The notes under the pieces: generated by a model | What the model saw: only the letters and a program-made list of their open reading frames with translations | What the model was told of the DNA's origin: nothing | The model's database searches: none | In this document: in pieces, positions 43,648 through 52,702 of the stretch | Layout: each line of letters opens with the position of its first letter | Numbering within the stretch: the first letter of the stretch is position 1 | Assembly (NCBI RefSeq): GCF_035818475.1 | Contig: NZ_JAYMGV010000001.1 | Span: 1,736,001 to 1,800,000 of the forward strand | Source of the DNA: Cognatitamlana sp035818475 | GTDB taxonomy: Bacteria > Bacteroidota > Bacteroidia > Flavobacteriales > Flavobacteriaceae | Length of the DNA: 64,000 nucleotides | Direction: 5' to 3' | Position numbers and translations under genes: made by a program

Positions 43648-45386
43648 TAAACCCCGATTTCCATAGATTATTAAAGCGTCAGCTTAAAAAGTCTAACTTA
43701 GATATTTTAGACAAGCCAGAGTATGCCAATTTTTTAAATATGGTTAATGAAGCATACAAGAGTTTTGATAAAGATGTAAAGCACATAGAACATATACTGG
43801 AAGAAAGCTCTAAAGAATTGTTTGTAGCTAATCAAAAATTAATACTGGAGCGGGATACAACAAGGACTAAACTGGAAAACTTAGTAGATAATGTAGGAGG
43901 TGTGATTTTTGAAACAGATTTGGATGGAAATTTCACATTTTTAAATAATGCATGGGAAAAGTATTCAGGGCATAGCCTTAAAAAATCTATAGGAAAGAGT
44001 TATAGGCATTTTCTTGCCGGACAATATATTGATGGTAATAAAAAATCGTATGAACTATTTTCAAAAAATAAAAAACACATCAAGTTTATTTTTAAACATA
44101 GTAAAGACAATAAATTAAAATGGTTTGAAGTTAAATCTAAACTTGTTAAAGATTCATATGGCTTGCCAAGTGGTTATATTGGGACTATAATAGATGTAAC
44201 CAATTTAAAAGAAACAGAAATAGAACTACAAAAAGCCAGTGCTTCTAAGGATGAGTTTCTGTCTACAATGTCCCATGAAATACGAACACCGTTAAATGCA
44301 GTAACTGGTTTAACAAATATTCTTTTAATGGAAGATTACCTGCCGGAGCAAGCAGAAAACCTTAAGGCTTTAAAGTATTCCGGAGAACACCTGTTAGGCT
44401 TAATAAATGATTTACTTGATTTTAATAAAATTAAATCAGGAAAATTAAAAGTAGCAGAGAAAGACTTTAGTTTAAATTATTTCCTGGAAAATATTAAATC
44501 CCATTTTGCATTACGAGCTGAGAAAAAAGGCATTCTTTTTTGCGTTAGAAAAGAAAATGATGTGCCAAATAGTATAATAGGGGATAAGCTAAAGCTAACC
44601 CAAATAATAAAGAACTTATTAAGTAATTCATTAAAATTCACCGAAAAAGGAAGTATAGTTTTAAGTGTTAAAAACCTGGGTATAGAAAAAAATAAAATCA
44701 CCTTAAAGTTTAAAGTTACAGATACCGGTATTGGTATTTCAAAAAGCAGGCAGGATACTATATTTGAAAGTTTTATGCAAGCCGATTCAGAAACATCATT
44801 GAAATATGGAGGAACAGGTTTAGGCTTATCAATCAGTAAAAAGTTATTAAAACTTCAGGGAAGTGATTTAAAATTAAAAAGTGCCTTGGGTAAAGGCGCT
44901 GCTTTTTCTTTTAAAATAACATATAAAGTTAGTAACAGGTTGAATTTATATCAACCGGAAATGATTAAACTGCAGCCGGATTATGCCCCTTTAAATATTG
45001 ATGTATTGGTGGCAGAAGATAACAAAATGAATGTACTCATTTTAAAAAGGTTTTTTGCAAAATGGAATGTTAATTACAAAATTGCAGAGAATGGACAAGA
45101 GGTTCTAAATATCTTGAAAGCATCAAATTTTAGCCTTATTTTAATGGATTTGCAAATGCCTTTATTAAACGGTTATGAAACAGCTCTGGCTATTAGAAAC
45201 CTTCCTGACCATACAAAAGCAAATATGCCAATAATAGCCTTAACGGCTTTTGCTCAAACAGATATTAAAGAAAAAACCGAACGTTATAAAATGAATGGTT
45301 TTATGGGGAAACCTTTTAACCCGGAAAAGCTCTATACCTTATTGAAAACGTATTCTAAGGAGTCTTTAAACGAGCAAGCTATTTAA
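43644..45386 (+). CDS. Cytoplasmic hybrid histidine kinase (PAS-HisKA-HATPase-REC)
   Basis: 580 residues. A helical N-terminus to about 75 is followed by PAS (VGGVIFETDLDGNFTFLNNA) to about 190, HisKA with phospho-acceptor His211 in SHEIRTPLN, HATPase (NLLSNSLKF, VTDTGIGIS, GGTGLGLSISKKL), then a receiver domain with phospho-acceptor Asp502 in LILMDLQMP. It has no membrane span and no output domain, so its signal probably comes from the FIST protein encoded by the overlapping gene upstream, and the phosphate must go to another protein. radC follows after 72 bases with its own promoter. Confidence 0.93.
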   Translation: MINPDFHRLLKRQLKKSNLDILDKPEYANFLNMVNEAYKSFDKDVKHIEHILEESSKELFVANQKLILERDTTRTKLENLVDNVGGVIFETDLDGNFTFLNNAWEKYSGHSLKKSIGKSYRHFLAGQYIDGNKKSYELFSKNKKHIKFIFKHSKDNKLKWFEVKSKLVKDSYGLPSGYIGTIIDVTNLKETEIELQKASASKDEFLSTMSHEIRTPLNAVTGLTNILLMEDYLPEQAENLKALKYSGEHLLGLINDLLDFNKIKSGKLKVAEKDFSLNYFLENIKSHFALRAEKKGILFCVRKENDVPNSIIGDKLKLTQIIKNLLSNSLKFTEKGSIVLSVKNLGIEKNKITLKFKVTDTGIGISKSRQDTIFESFMQADSETSLKYGGTGLGLSISKKLLKLQGSDLKLKSALGKGAAFSFKITYKVSNRLNLYQPEMIKLQPDYAPLNIDVLVAEDNKMNVLILKRFFAKWNVNYKIAENGQEVLNILKASNFSLILMDLQMPLLNGYETALAIRNLPDHTKANMPIIALTAFAQTDIKEKTERYKMNGFMGKPFNPEKLYTLLKTYSKESLNEQAI

Positions 45387-45423
45387 TAAATTTAAGAAGA
45401 TAAATGAAATATAAGTAAATTAA

Positions 45424-45454
45424 TTGCTTGTAACATACGCAATATTTATCTTTA
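45424..45454 (+). promoter_or_regulatory. Promoter of radC (leaderless arrangement)
   Basis: TTG at 45424-45426, 20 bases, then TATCTTTA at 45447-45454 (one base from TAnnTTTG). Four bases separate it from the radC ATG at 45459. Confidence 0.45.
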
Positions 45455-45458
45455 ACCA

Positions 45459-46157
45459 ATGCAAGAAAAATCACAATCTTTCCCTATAAAGGAATGGAAT
45501 CAAGACGATCAGCCCCGTGAAAAACTATCTCAAAAAGGGAAGACCGCTTTAAGCGACGCAGAACTGATAGCCATTCTTATAGGATCAGGTAATAAAGATG
45601 AAAGTGCAGTAGCCTTATGCAAGCGTATTTTGGCAAGTACTAATAATAATTTAAACGAATTGGGAAAGCGTTCCATAAAGCAACTTATGGAATTTAAAGG
45701 CATTGGAGAAGCTAAAGCCATTACTATTGTAGCTGCTTTAGAATTAGGAAGGAGGCGCAGAGGAGAGGAAGCTCTAGAGAAAAATAAAATTACATCAAGT
45801 ACTTCAGTTTTTGAATTGATGCAACCTGTAATAGGTGATCTGCAGCACGAAGAGTTTTGGATTGTATATTTGAACAATGCCAATAAGGTCATTCAAAAAA
45901 ATCAATTGAGTAAAGGAGGTATAACGGGAACTTTGGTAGATGTTCGTTTAGTATTAAAAACGGCATTAGAAGTTGGGGCTATAGGGTTAATCTTAGTACA
46001 TAACCATCCTTCAGGGGCTTTAAAACCCAGTGAGGCTGATAAACAAATTACACAAAAATTAAAAAATGCAGCTCAAAACCTAGATATAAAAGTTTTAGAT
46101 CACCTAATTATTACAGAAAAAGCATATTTTAGTTTTTCAGATGAAAATCTATTATAA
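45459..46157 (+). CDS. radC: RadC family JAB/MPN-domain protein
   Basis: 232 residues. A helix-hairpin-helix region (LMEFKGIGEAKAITIVAALELGRR) precedes the RadC domain with the JAMM metal motif HNHPSGALKPSEAD. The role of RadC in DNA repair is disputed; the domain is a putative metal-dependent hydrolase. It starts a tight plus-strand run: its stop overlaps the next start (TAATG). Confidence 0.93.
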   Translation: MQEKSQSFPIKEWNQDDQPREKLSQKGKTALSDAELIAILIGSGNKDESAVALCKRILASTNNNLNELGKRSIKQLMEFKGIGEAKAITIVAALELGRRRRGEEALEKNKITSSTSVFELMQPVIGDLQHEEFWIVYLNNANKVIQKNQLSKGGITGTLVDVRLVLKTALEVGAIGLILVHNHPSGALKPSEADKQITQKLKNAAQNLDIKVLDHLIITEKAYFSFSDENLL

Positions 46158-47458
46158 TGCTTTTAGTTTATACCCATAAAATATCACCGCGTTTAAATTA
46201 TGTTTTTAAGCATATTTGTACCCGGGTATTAGGAATTAAAATAGGGTTTACTACAAAAATAGAAGAATTCATTGCTCATGACAGTTTAAAAATGTCTTAT
46301 ACCAAACAGCAATTAAGTAATGAGTTTTTTGTTAAAAGCCATGATATTTTATTTGAGCAAGGCTTAAATGATATTGATATAAGTATACAGGATTGGGAAG
46401 AAACAAAATGTTTTTTTTATAACGGAGACAAGAGTGCCATACCTTTTGATATTTTTTCTGCATCTTTTTATTTGTTATCCAGATATGAAGAATACTTACC
46501 ACATGTTAAAGATGAATATGGACGGTTTACTGCTACTGAAAGTTTAGCTTATAAAGAAGGGTTTTTGCATCAACCGGTTGTAGATATTTGGGCTTATAAG
46601 TTTAAAACAGCATTGCAAGAGCAATTCCCGGATTTTGAATTTCCTTTAAAGGCGTACAATATAAAGCCCATTATAGATGTACCAAGTGCTTATAATTACA
46701 AGTTAAAAGGCTTACTGAGAACTTTAGGAGGTATTTTAAATGATTTAGCCAGGCTAAAGTTTAAAAGTTTGTATTCCAGATTTATGGTACTCCTCGGTTT
46801 TAAACACGATCCGTTTGATAATTTTAAATATTTAATTAACAGGCAAAAAAGTTCGAAATTTAAATTTTTATTTTTTTTTCTTATTGGAGATTATTCCACT
46901 TATGATAAAGGTATTAACCCAAATAAGAAGAAATTTGTATCCCTTATAAAGCATATTGGAGATTATTGTAGAGTAGGGCTTAAAATTTCCTTTTTAGCTA
47001 TTGAAAATAAAGCTATTTTAAAAAAAGAGAAGCTAAGGATAGAAGATATACTGAATACCAATTTAAAAGCTTCAAGGCAGTCTTTTTCAAAGTTAAATTT
47101 ACCCGAATCCTACAGAAACCTTATTGAGTTAGAAATCCAGGAAGATTATACTATGGGGTATGTTAATCAAATAGGGTTTAGGGCAGGGTCTTGCTCACCA
47201 TTTTTGTTTTATGATTTAGACTATGAGGTGCAAACCCCTTTAAAAATAGTACCGTATCCTTTGATAGATTATGCGCTTTTAAAGTATAAATCATTATTGG
47301 ATAAAAAGAAAGTTTTAAATGAAGTTATAAATGAGGTGAAAAGAGTAAATGGCGATTTTGTTCCGATATTTCACAACTATACTTTTGGTGATGATATACA
47401 ATGGAGAGGGTTTAAAGAATTGTTCAATTTAATTTTAAATTCAGCTAATGAAAATTGA
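46157..47458 (+). CDS. Polysaccharide deacetylase-like protein
   Basis: 433 residues. An N-terminal region to about 150 (AIPFDIFSASFYLLSRYEEYLPHVKDEYGRF) is typical of a Bacteroidota group annotated as polysaccharide deacetylase-like. The second half (KPIIDVPSAYNYK, FLIGDYSTYDKGINPNKKKF, MGYVNQIGFRAGSCSPFLFYDL) keeps the general plan with an Asp and FRAG-like motif, but the usual metal-binding HxxxH is not clear. Activity is therefore uncertain. It overlaps radC by one base and the HAD gene by 11. Confidence 0.65.
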   Translation: MLLVYTHKISPRLNYVFKHICTRVLGIKIGFTTKIEEFIAHDSLKMSYTKQQLSNEFFVKSHDILFEQGLNDIDISIQDWEETKCFFYNGDKSAIPFDIFSASFYLLSRYEEYLPHVKDEYGRFTATESLAYKEGFLHQPVVDIWAYKFKTALQEQFPDFEFPLKAYNIKPIIDVPSAYNYKLKGLLRTLGGILNDLARLKFKSLYSRFMVLLGFKHDPFDNFKYLINRQKSSKFKFLFFFLIGDYSTYDKGINPNKKKFVSLIKHIGDYCRVGLKISFLAIENKAILKKEKLRIEDILNTNLKASRQSFSKLNLPESYRNLIELEIQEDYTMGYVNQIGFRAGSCSPFLFYDLDYEVQTPLKIVPYPLIDYALLKYKSLLDKKKVLNEVINEVKRVNGDFVPIFHNYTFGDDIQWRGFKELFNLILNSANEN

Positions 47459-48137
47459 TGGAATAACTGATGTGTTTTTTGATTTAGATCATACTTTATG
47501 GGATTTTGATAAAAATTCGGCTTTAACTTTTAAAAGAATCTTTCAGATGAACGATCTAAATGTAGAGCTTAAAAAATTTCTTTTACACTATGAGCCCATT
47601 AACCTTAAATATTGGAAACTATACCGGGAGGAAAAAATAAAAAAGGAAACATTACGTTTTTGTAGATTAAATGAAGCTTTTCAAGCTATAAATTATAACG
47701 TAGAAGAAGAATTAATTTATAAATTATCAGATGATTATATAACACATTTAACGTCGTTTAACCATCTTTTTGACTATACTTTTGAGATTTTAGATTATTT
47801 AAGCTTTAATTATAATTTGCATATTATTACCAATGGATTTGAAGAGGTACAACATATGAAACTGGCTAAATCTGGAATTGATAAATATTTTAAAACAATT
47901 ACCAATTCTGAAATGGTTGGTGTAAAAAAGCCAAATTCCAAAATTTTTAATTATGCTCTAAAACAAGCAAATGCACAGACTGATAAAAGTCTTATGATAG
48001 GAGATAGTTACGAAGCTGATATCTTAGGAGCAAAAAATGTAGGAATGGAAGTTATTTTTTTTGATATAAAAGGCACAAAAATTGATGACGATATTATTCA
48101 AATAAACTCACTTTCAAGATTGAAAAAATATCTATAA
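47448..48137 (+). CDS. HAD-superfamily hydrolase, YjjG type
   Basis: 229 residues with HAD motif I DVFFDLDHTLWDF, motif II HIITNGFE, and motif III/IV KKPNSKIF with MIGDSYEADILGAKNVGM. The order and length match the YjjG subfamily of nucleotidases that clear non-canonical pyrimidine nucleotides. It starts inside the end of the deacetylase-like gene (11-base overlap). Confidence 0.88.
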   Translation: MKIDGITDVFFDLDHTLWDFDKNSALTFKRIFQMNDLNVELKKFLLHYEPINLKYWKLYREEKIKKETLRFCRLNEAFQAINYNVEEELIYKLSDDYITHLTSFNHLFDYTFEILDYLSFNYNLHIITNGFEEVQHMKLAKSGIDKYFKTITNSEMVGVKKPNSKIFNYALKQANAQTDKSLMIGDSYEADILGAKNVGMEVIFFDIKGTKIDDDIIQINSLSRLKKYL

Positions 48138-48160
48138 ACCCCACTCTACAACATATTTTT

Positions 48161-48709
48161 ATGAACTATAAGACTTTTAAAAGGCTATATTTTCAAATAC
48201 TATTAGTTTTTATAGCAACATCCTGCACCAAGCCTGTTGATTTTGAGCAAGCCAAAGATTTTGAGATTACACCGGTTATTGAATCAAGCCTCATCTTTTT
48301 TGATGAACCGGCAAATCAATTTTTAGATAATGGATCAGAAATTAGAGTTGTACAGGATTTTGTTTTGGTGAGTTTTTTTGATGATGAGTTTATTGTAGAT
48401 AACCTTATTAAAGCAGAATTTTTATTTGAAGTTGAAAACTCAATACACAGGAATTTTGAATTACAGATTGATTTATTTGATGATTCAAACCAATTACAGC
48501 ATACATTTACGGTTTCAGCTCAAGCCTCTTCTGAAGGGGACTTTATAGAAACATTTGAAGGTACCAAGCTTCAAGCATTAAAAAGTACAACCGCAATAGT
48601 ATTTACACTAAGAATGCTTCCAGGAGTTCCTATTAACCAGGATACTTTAGGGAACATACAATTACAATCTTCTGCAGTTTTTTATTTTAAAATAGGTGAT
48701 ACCCAATGA
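48161..48709 (+). CDS. Hypothetical lipoprotein
   Basis: 182 residues with a lipoprotein signal (ILLVFIATSC). The mature part is acidic and strand-rich; no family recognised. It overlaps the next gene, a DUF5723-type beta-barrel, by 4 bases (ATGA), so both probably belong to one outer-membrane assembly. Confidence 0.65.
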   Translation: MNYKTFKRLYFQILLVFIATSCTKPVDFEQAKDFEITPVIESSLIFFDEPANQFLDNGSEIRVVQDFVLVSFFDDEFIVDNLIKAEFLFEVENSIHRNFELQIDLFDDSNQLQHTFTVSAQASSEGDFIETFEGTKLQALKSTTAIVFTLRMLPGVPINQDTLGNIQLQSSAVFYFKIGDTQ

Positions 48710-50127
48710 AAAGAAAGATAAGTACTTTGGTTATACTGGTATTTTGGGGTGTTGCATTATCTCAAAACAAACAGATTTTATATGGTTTTTCAGAAATACC
48801 ACAATCTCTATTACTTAATCCGGGAGGAAAAATAAAAAACAAAGGCTATTTTGGGATTCCTTTGTTATCTCATGTACATTTTGATGCCGGAATAACAGGA
48901 ACCACACTTTACAATATTTTTGCTGATAATAACACAGATTTCAATACAAAATTGAGACATGCGGTTTATGGTATGAATTCAAACGACCTGATAAGTTTTA
49001 ATCAGCAACTAGAGATATTCTCAGCAGGTTTTGCCTTTGGAAAGCGCTACGAAAAAAATGAGTATCTGAGTTTTGGCCTGTATGAGGAATTAGATATTAT
49101 TAATTATTTTCCAAAGGATTATGCTGTTTTAGCTTTAGAAGGTAATCGCAATAATATTAACAGAGTATTTGATGCCAGTGATATTAATACTAGTGCTGAA
49201 GTGATCTCTGTGTTTCATGTAGGGTATAACAAAAAAGTTAATGATAGGTTTACTTATGGCGTGAGAGGAAAAATTTACTCAAGTATTATAAATGTTAATT
49301 CCACAAAAAATAAAGGACGTTTTGTGACCGTAAGAGGCAATGATAATATTTATGATCATATTTTTGATCTGGATCTTGAGTTACGAACATCCGGAATTGC
49401 AAGTTTTATAAATGATGAAAACTCAGAATTCAGTAATGATATAAAAGCACTGAGAAAGCGCGTCCTATTTGGTGGTAATCTGGGATTAGGTTTTGATGTT
49501 GGCTTTACATATCATATGACCGATCAATGGACCTTTGATGCCAGTTTACTAGACATAGGCTTTATAAGCCATACTAAAGATATAGAAAACTATGCTGTAC
49601 AAGGCAAGTATACTTTTGAAGGCATTAATCCCATTTTTACAGAATCAGGATCAGGCCAGACAGCTGATGAATACTGGAGCGAAATAGAAGAAGATTTTGA
49701 AGATCTTTTTACAGTGGATACTACAACCACTAAATTTACAACATGGCGCCCGGTTAAATTAAATGCTTCATTGAATTATGCGTTTGGAAAAAAGCTGGAA
49801 GAAGATTGTAACTGTGTCCAAAATGATGAAGGCTATTTAAATGCAGTAGGTTTACAACTATTTGGGATTAATAGACCTAAACTACCACAATTAGCATTAA
49901 CAGCATATTATTACAGACGATTGTTTAAAGGATTGCGTATTAAAGGAACTTACACTATAGATTCTTATTCGTTTAATAATGTGGGTTTAGGAATTTCAGC
50001 TCATATTGGTAGGGTGAATTTTTATTTTATGGCAGATAATTTTTTAGATTATAAAAACATATATAATGCAGATGGTGTATCTTTACAATTAGGGTTTAAC
50101 TATATATTTAATAAAAATGAAGACTAA
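48706..50127 (+). CDS. DUF5723-like outer-membrane beta-barrel protein
   Basis: 473 residues with a signal peptide (LVILVFWGVALSQ). The start GFSEIPQSLLLNPGGKIKNKGYFGIPLLSHVH is the usual opening of DUF5723 proteins, related in plan to PorV/PorP-type barrels. Alternating aromatic strands run to the C-terminus. It overlaps both the lipoprotein gene before it (ATGA) and the gene after it (11 bases). Role unknown. Confidence 0.8.
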   Translation: MKRKISTLVILVFWGVALSQNKQILYGFSEIPQSLLLNPGGKIKNKGYFGIPLLSHVHFDAGITGTTLYNIFADNNTDFNTKLRHAVYGMNSNDLISFNQQLEIFSAGFAFGKRYEKNEYLSFGLYEELDIINYFPKDYAVLALEGNRNNINRVFDASDINTSAEVISVFHVGYNKKVNDRFTYGVRGKIYSSIINVNSTKNKGRFVTVRGNDNIYDHIFDLDLELRTSGIASFINDENSEFSNDIKALRKRVLFGGNLGLGFDVGFTYHMTDQWTFDASLLDIGFISHTKDIENYAVQGKYTFEGINPIFTESGSGQTADEYWSEIEEDFEDLFTVDTTTTKFTTWRPVKLNASLNYAFGKKLEEDCNCVQNDEGYLNAVGLQLFGINRPKLPQLALTAYYYRRLFKGLRIKGTYTIDSYSFNNVGLGISAHIGRVNFYFMADNFLDYKNIYNADGVSLQLGFNYIFNKNED

Positions 50128-51013
50128 GTTTTTTTCAATATTGATGATGTGTTTTGTTGTGTCATCTATTTTTTCTCAAACAAATTTGAACAAGTATAAA
50201 TATGTAATAGTTCCTTGGAATTTTGATTTTTTAAAACAGAAAGATCAATATCAATTAAATTCTTTAACTCAATTTTTGTTTAATAAATATGGCTTTAATG
50301 CTATAATGGAAGGCGAGGATTACCCTGAAGATTTACAAGTGAACCGGTGTTTGGGCCTAAAATCTGATGTGATAAAAGATTCCGGTATGTTTAAAACTAA
50401 ACTGAATGTGGTATTTAAGGATTGTAATGATAGGGTGGTTTACACTTCAGAAGTTGGGGAGAGTAGAGAAAAGGACTATAAATCAGCTTATAGTATGGCT
50501 TTGAGAGATGCTTTTAAATCTATTGAAGCACTTAATTATAACTATGTGCCGAATGAAAGCGTAACGTCATTGGCTTCACAAACTGTGGCAGCCAAAACAG
50601 AAGTGTCTGATGAAATTCAAGCTCTCAAACAGGAAATAGAAACGTTGAAAAAAGAAAAAGCTTCAGAGGCTGTTGTTGAGGTAGCCCCAAATAATAAACC
50701 AATCGTTGTACCTGTTACGCTCCCGGAAGAGGTAGAAGGTGATGCATCAACTAAACCTATGGAAGCATCAAAAATGGAAGAAGGTGTTAAAGCTGTTTTA
50801 GCCAGTGTACTGTATGCTCAGGAAATTGAAAACGGCTTTCAGCTTGTAGACAGTTCGCCTAAAGTGGTTTATAAAATAAAGAAGACTAATTTGGATAACG
50901 TGTTTTTGGTGGAAAATAAAAGCGCTATTGTATTTAAAAAAGGGGATGAATGGATTTTAGAATTTTATGAAAAAAATGTTCTAAAACAGGAAACGTTAAA
51001 CATTAAATTTTAA
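50117..51013 (+). CDS. Exported protein of unknown function with central coiled coil
   Basis: 298 residues with a signal peptide (FFSILMMCFVVSSIFSQ). The first domain (YKYVIVPWNFDFLK, to about residue 155) appears compact; a short coiled coil (EIQALKQEIETLKKEK) and a proline-rich link follow; the last 70 residues are strand-rich and end FYEKNVLKQETLNIKF. It closes the run with the preceding lipoprotein and barrel genes and is probably an envelope partner of them. I recognise no family. Confidence 0.6.
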   Translation: MKTKFFSILMMCFVVSSIFSQTNLNKYKYVIVPWNFDFLKQKDQYQLNSLTQFLFNKYGFNAIMEGEDYPEDLQVNRCLGLKSDVIKDSGMFKTKLNVVFKDCNDRVVYTSEVGESREKDYKSAYSMALRDAFKSIEALNYNYVPNESVTSLASQTVAAKTEVSDEIQALKQEIETLKKEKASEAVVEVAPNNKPIVVPVTLPEEVEGDASTKPMEASKMEEGVKAVLASVLYAQEIENGFQLVDSSPKVVYKIKKTNLDNVFLVENKSAIVFKKGDEWILEFYEKNVLKQETLNIKF

Positions 51014-51034
51014 AACCTCTGATGCTCAGGATTC

Positions 51035-51179
51035 GCGTTAGGGATTGAAGCGGCATCCTTTTTTGTGCTGAAAAAAATAATACCTTAATATTATATCGAG
51101 CCGTATTGTTGGAGAGTCGTTAAAATGTTTTTAGCTCTCAAAAAAGATATAGCTAAAAGCCCGACCCTGGGGGTAACGC
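51035..51179 (-). repeat. Interspersed structured element, copy B
   Basis: On minus it begins GCGTTA, has a short hairpin (ACCC, CCA, GGGT), then CGGGCTTTTAGC, a long variable arm with ATCTTTTTTG and CAAAAAAGGAT able to pair, and ends GCTTCAATCCCTAACGC. The ends GCGTTA and TAACGC are perfect inverted repeats. It lies 10 bases after the rarA stop in sense orientation, like copy A at 40379. Confidence 0.7.
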
Positions 51180-51189
51180 CCAAAGAATT

Positions 51190-52473
51190 TTAGTAGTTGT
51201 ATTTATCTTTCCAGCGTTCTTTTAAAAATGCTCTATGTGCATTTTCCCTGGAGTTATTTCCGGGGTCGTAAAGTGTTGTATTTTTGATCTGATCTGGTAA
51301 AAATTCCTGGTTAGCAAAATTATTGCTATAGTTATGTGCATATTTATAATTATCACCATACCCTAGTTCTTTCATAAGTTTAGTTGGCGCATTTCTTATT
51401 TCAAGAGGAACGCTCAGGTTGCCTGTTTCTTTAACCAGCTGCTGTGCCTTACCAATAGCCATATAGGCGGCGTTACTTTTTGGGGAACAGGCTAAATAGG
51501 TGGCACATTGACTTAATATAATTCTGGATTCAGGGTAGCCAATGGTTGAAACGGCCTGAAACGTATTATTGGCAATAACCAGTGCAGTAGGGTTAGCGTT
51601 ACCTATATCTTCACTGGCGGCAATGAGTAACCTGCGGGCTATAAACTTAACATCTTCACCACCCTCAATCATACGCGCCAGCCAATACACAGCAGCGTTT
51701 GGGTCACTCCCCCTAATGGACTTTATAAAGGCCGATATAATATCGTAATGTTGTTCCCCTGTTTTATCATAATGAACCGTATTGTTTTGAATTTTTTGTA
51801 ATACCGTTTCGTCTGTAATCTCTATAGTGTCCGTATTATAAGAATTCACAATAAGTTCAAAAATATTCAGTAATTTTCTGGCATCACCTCCTGAAAGTCT
51901 TAAAAGGGCATTGGTTTCTTTGAGTGTAATGTTCTTTTTAGAAATCTGCTCATCAACTTCAATAGCGCGGTTAAGCAAAGTTTCTAAATCGGTTTTTTCA
52001 AAAGCATTCAGTATATAAACCTGACAGCGTGATAACAATGCAGAAATCACTTCAAAACTAGGGTTTTCTGTTGTTGCTCCTATTAATGTAATCCATCCTT
52101 TTTCAACAGCTTGAAGAAGCGAATCCTGTTGTGATTTACTAAATCTATGGATCTCATCAATAAACAGAATTGGGTTTTTAGTTGTAAATAAGCCTCCACT
52201 TTGTTTGGCCTTATCAATAACATCTCTAATATCTTTAACCCCAGAGTTTATAGCACTTAAGGTATAAAATGGTCTTTTTGATTCTGATGCAATGATGTTT
52301 GCTAATGTTGTTTTTCCTGTACCGGGCGGCCCCCAAAAGATCATAGAAGGAATTAAGCCCTGTTTGATATGTTGTGTTAATGCGCCATCTTTTCCAACCA
52401 AATGTGATTGACTTACATAGTCATTTAAAGTTTTTGGACGTAACCGTTCAGCTAATGGTTCATTTACATTCAT
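51190..52473 (-). CDS. rarA: Replication-associated recombination protein A (AAA+ ATPase)
   Basis: 427 residues. Walker A GPPGTGKTTLA near residue 47, Walker B LFIDEIHRF, sensor GATTENPSFEV, and the C-terminal RarA domain (GEQHYDIISAFIKSIRGSDPNAAVYWLARMIEGGED) are all present. It is an AAA+ clamp-loader relative acting at stalled replication forks. It is monocistronic, followed by structured element copy B. Confidence 0.95.
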   Translation of the reverse strand: MNVNEPLAERLRPKTLNDYVSQSHLVGKDGALTQHIKQGLIPSMIFWGPPGTGKTTLANIIASESKRPFYTLSAINSGVKDIRDVIDKAKQSGGLFTTKNPILFIDEIHRFSKSQQDSLLQAVEKGWITLIGATTENPSFEVISALLSRCQVYILNAFEKTDLETLLNRAIEVDEQISKKNITLKETNALLRLSGGDARKLLNIFELIVNSYNTDTIEITDETVLQKIQNNTVHYDKTGEQHYDIISAFIKSIRGSDPNAAVYWLARMIEGGEDVKFIARRLLIAASEDIGNANPTALVIANNTFQAVSTIGYPESRIILSQCATYLACSPKSNAAYMAIGKAQQLVKETGNLSVPLEIRNAPTKLMKELGYGDNYKYAHNYSNNFANQEFLPDQIKNTTLYDPGNNSRENAHRAFLKERWKDKYNY

Positions 52474-52702
52474 AACTGTAAAATTAAAGTAAATTATTTA
52501 AGTTTTGGGTTTGTCCTTATAGAAAAACAGGGTAGTCTTTACTCGTAATTTATATTTTAAAATTCGTGAATTAATTATTTAGCTATCTGATTTTTTTGAA
52601 AATCGAAAAGCTTCAAATAAATGAGGAGATCAGTTACCTGCTCCAGTCTGCCAATTTAGCATCAAATCTTAAGTTGGTTAACTATTTGTTATCTTTAATT
52701 CT

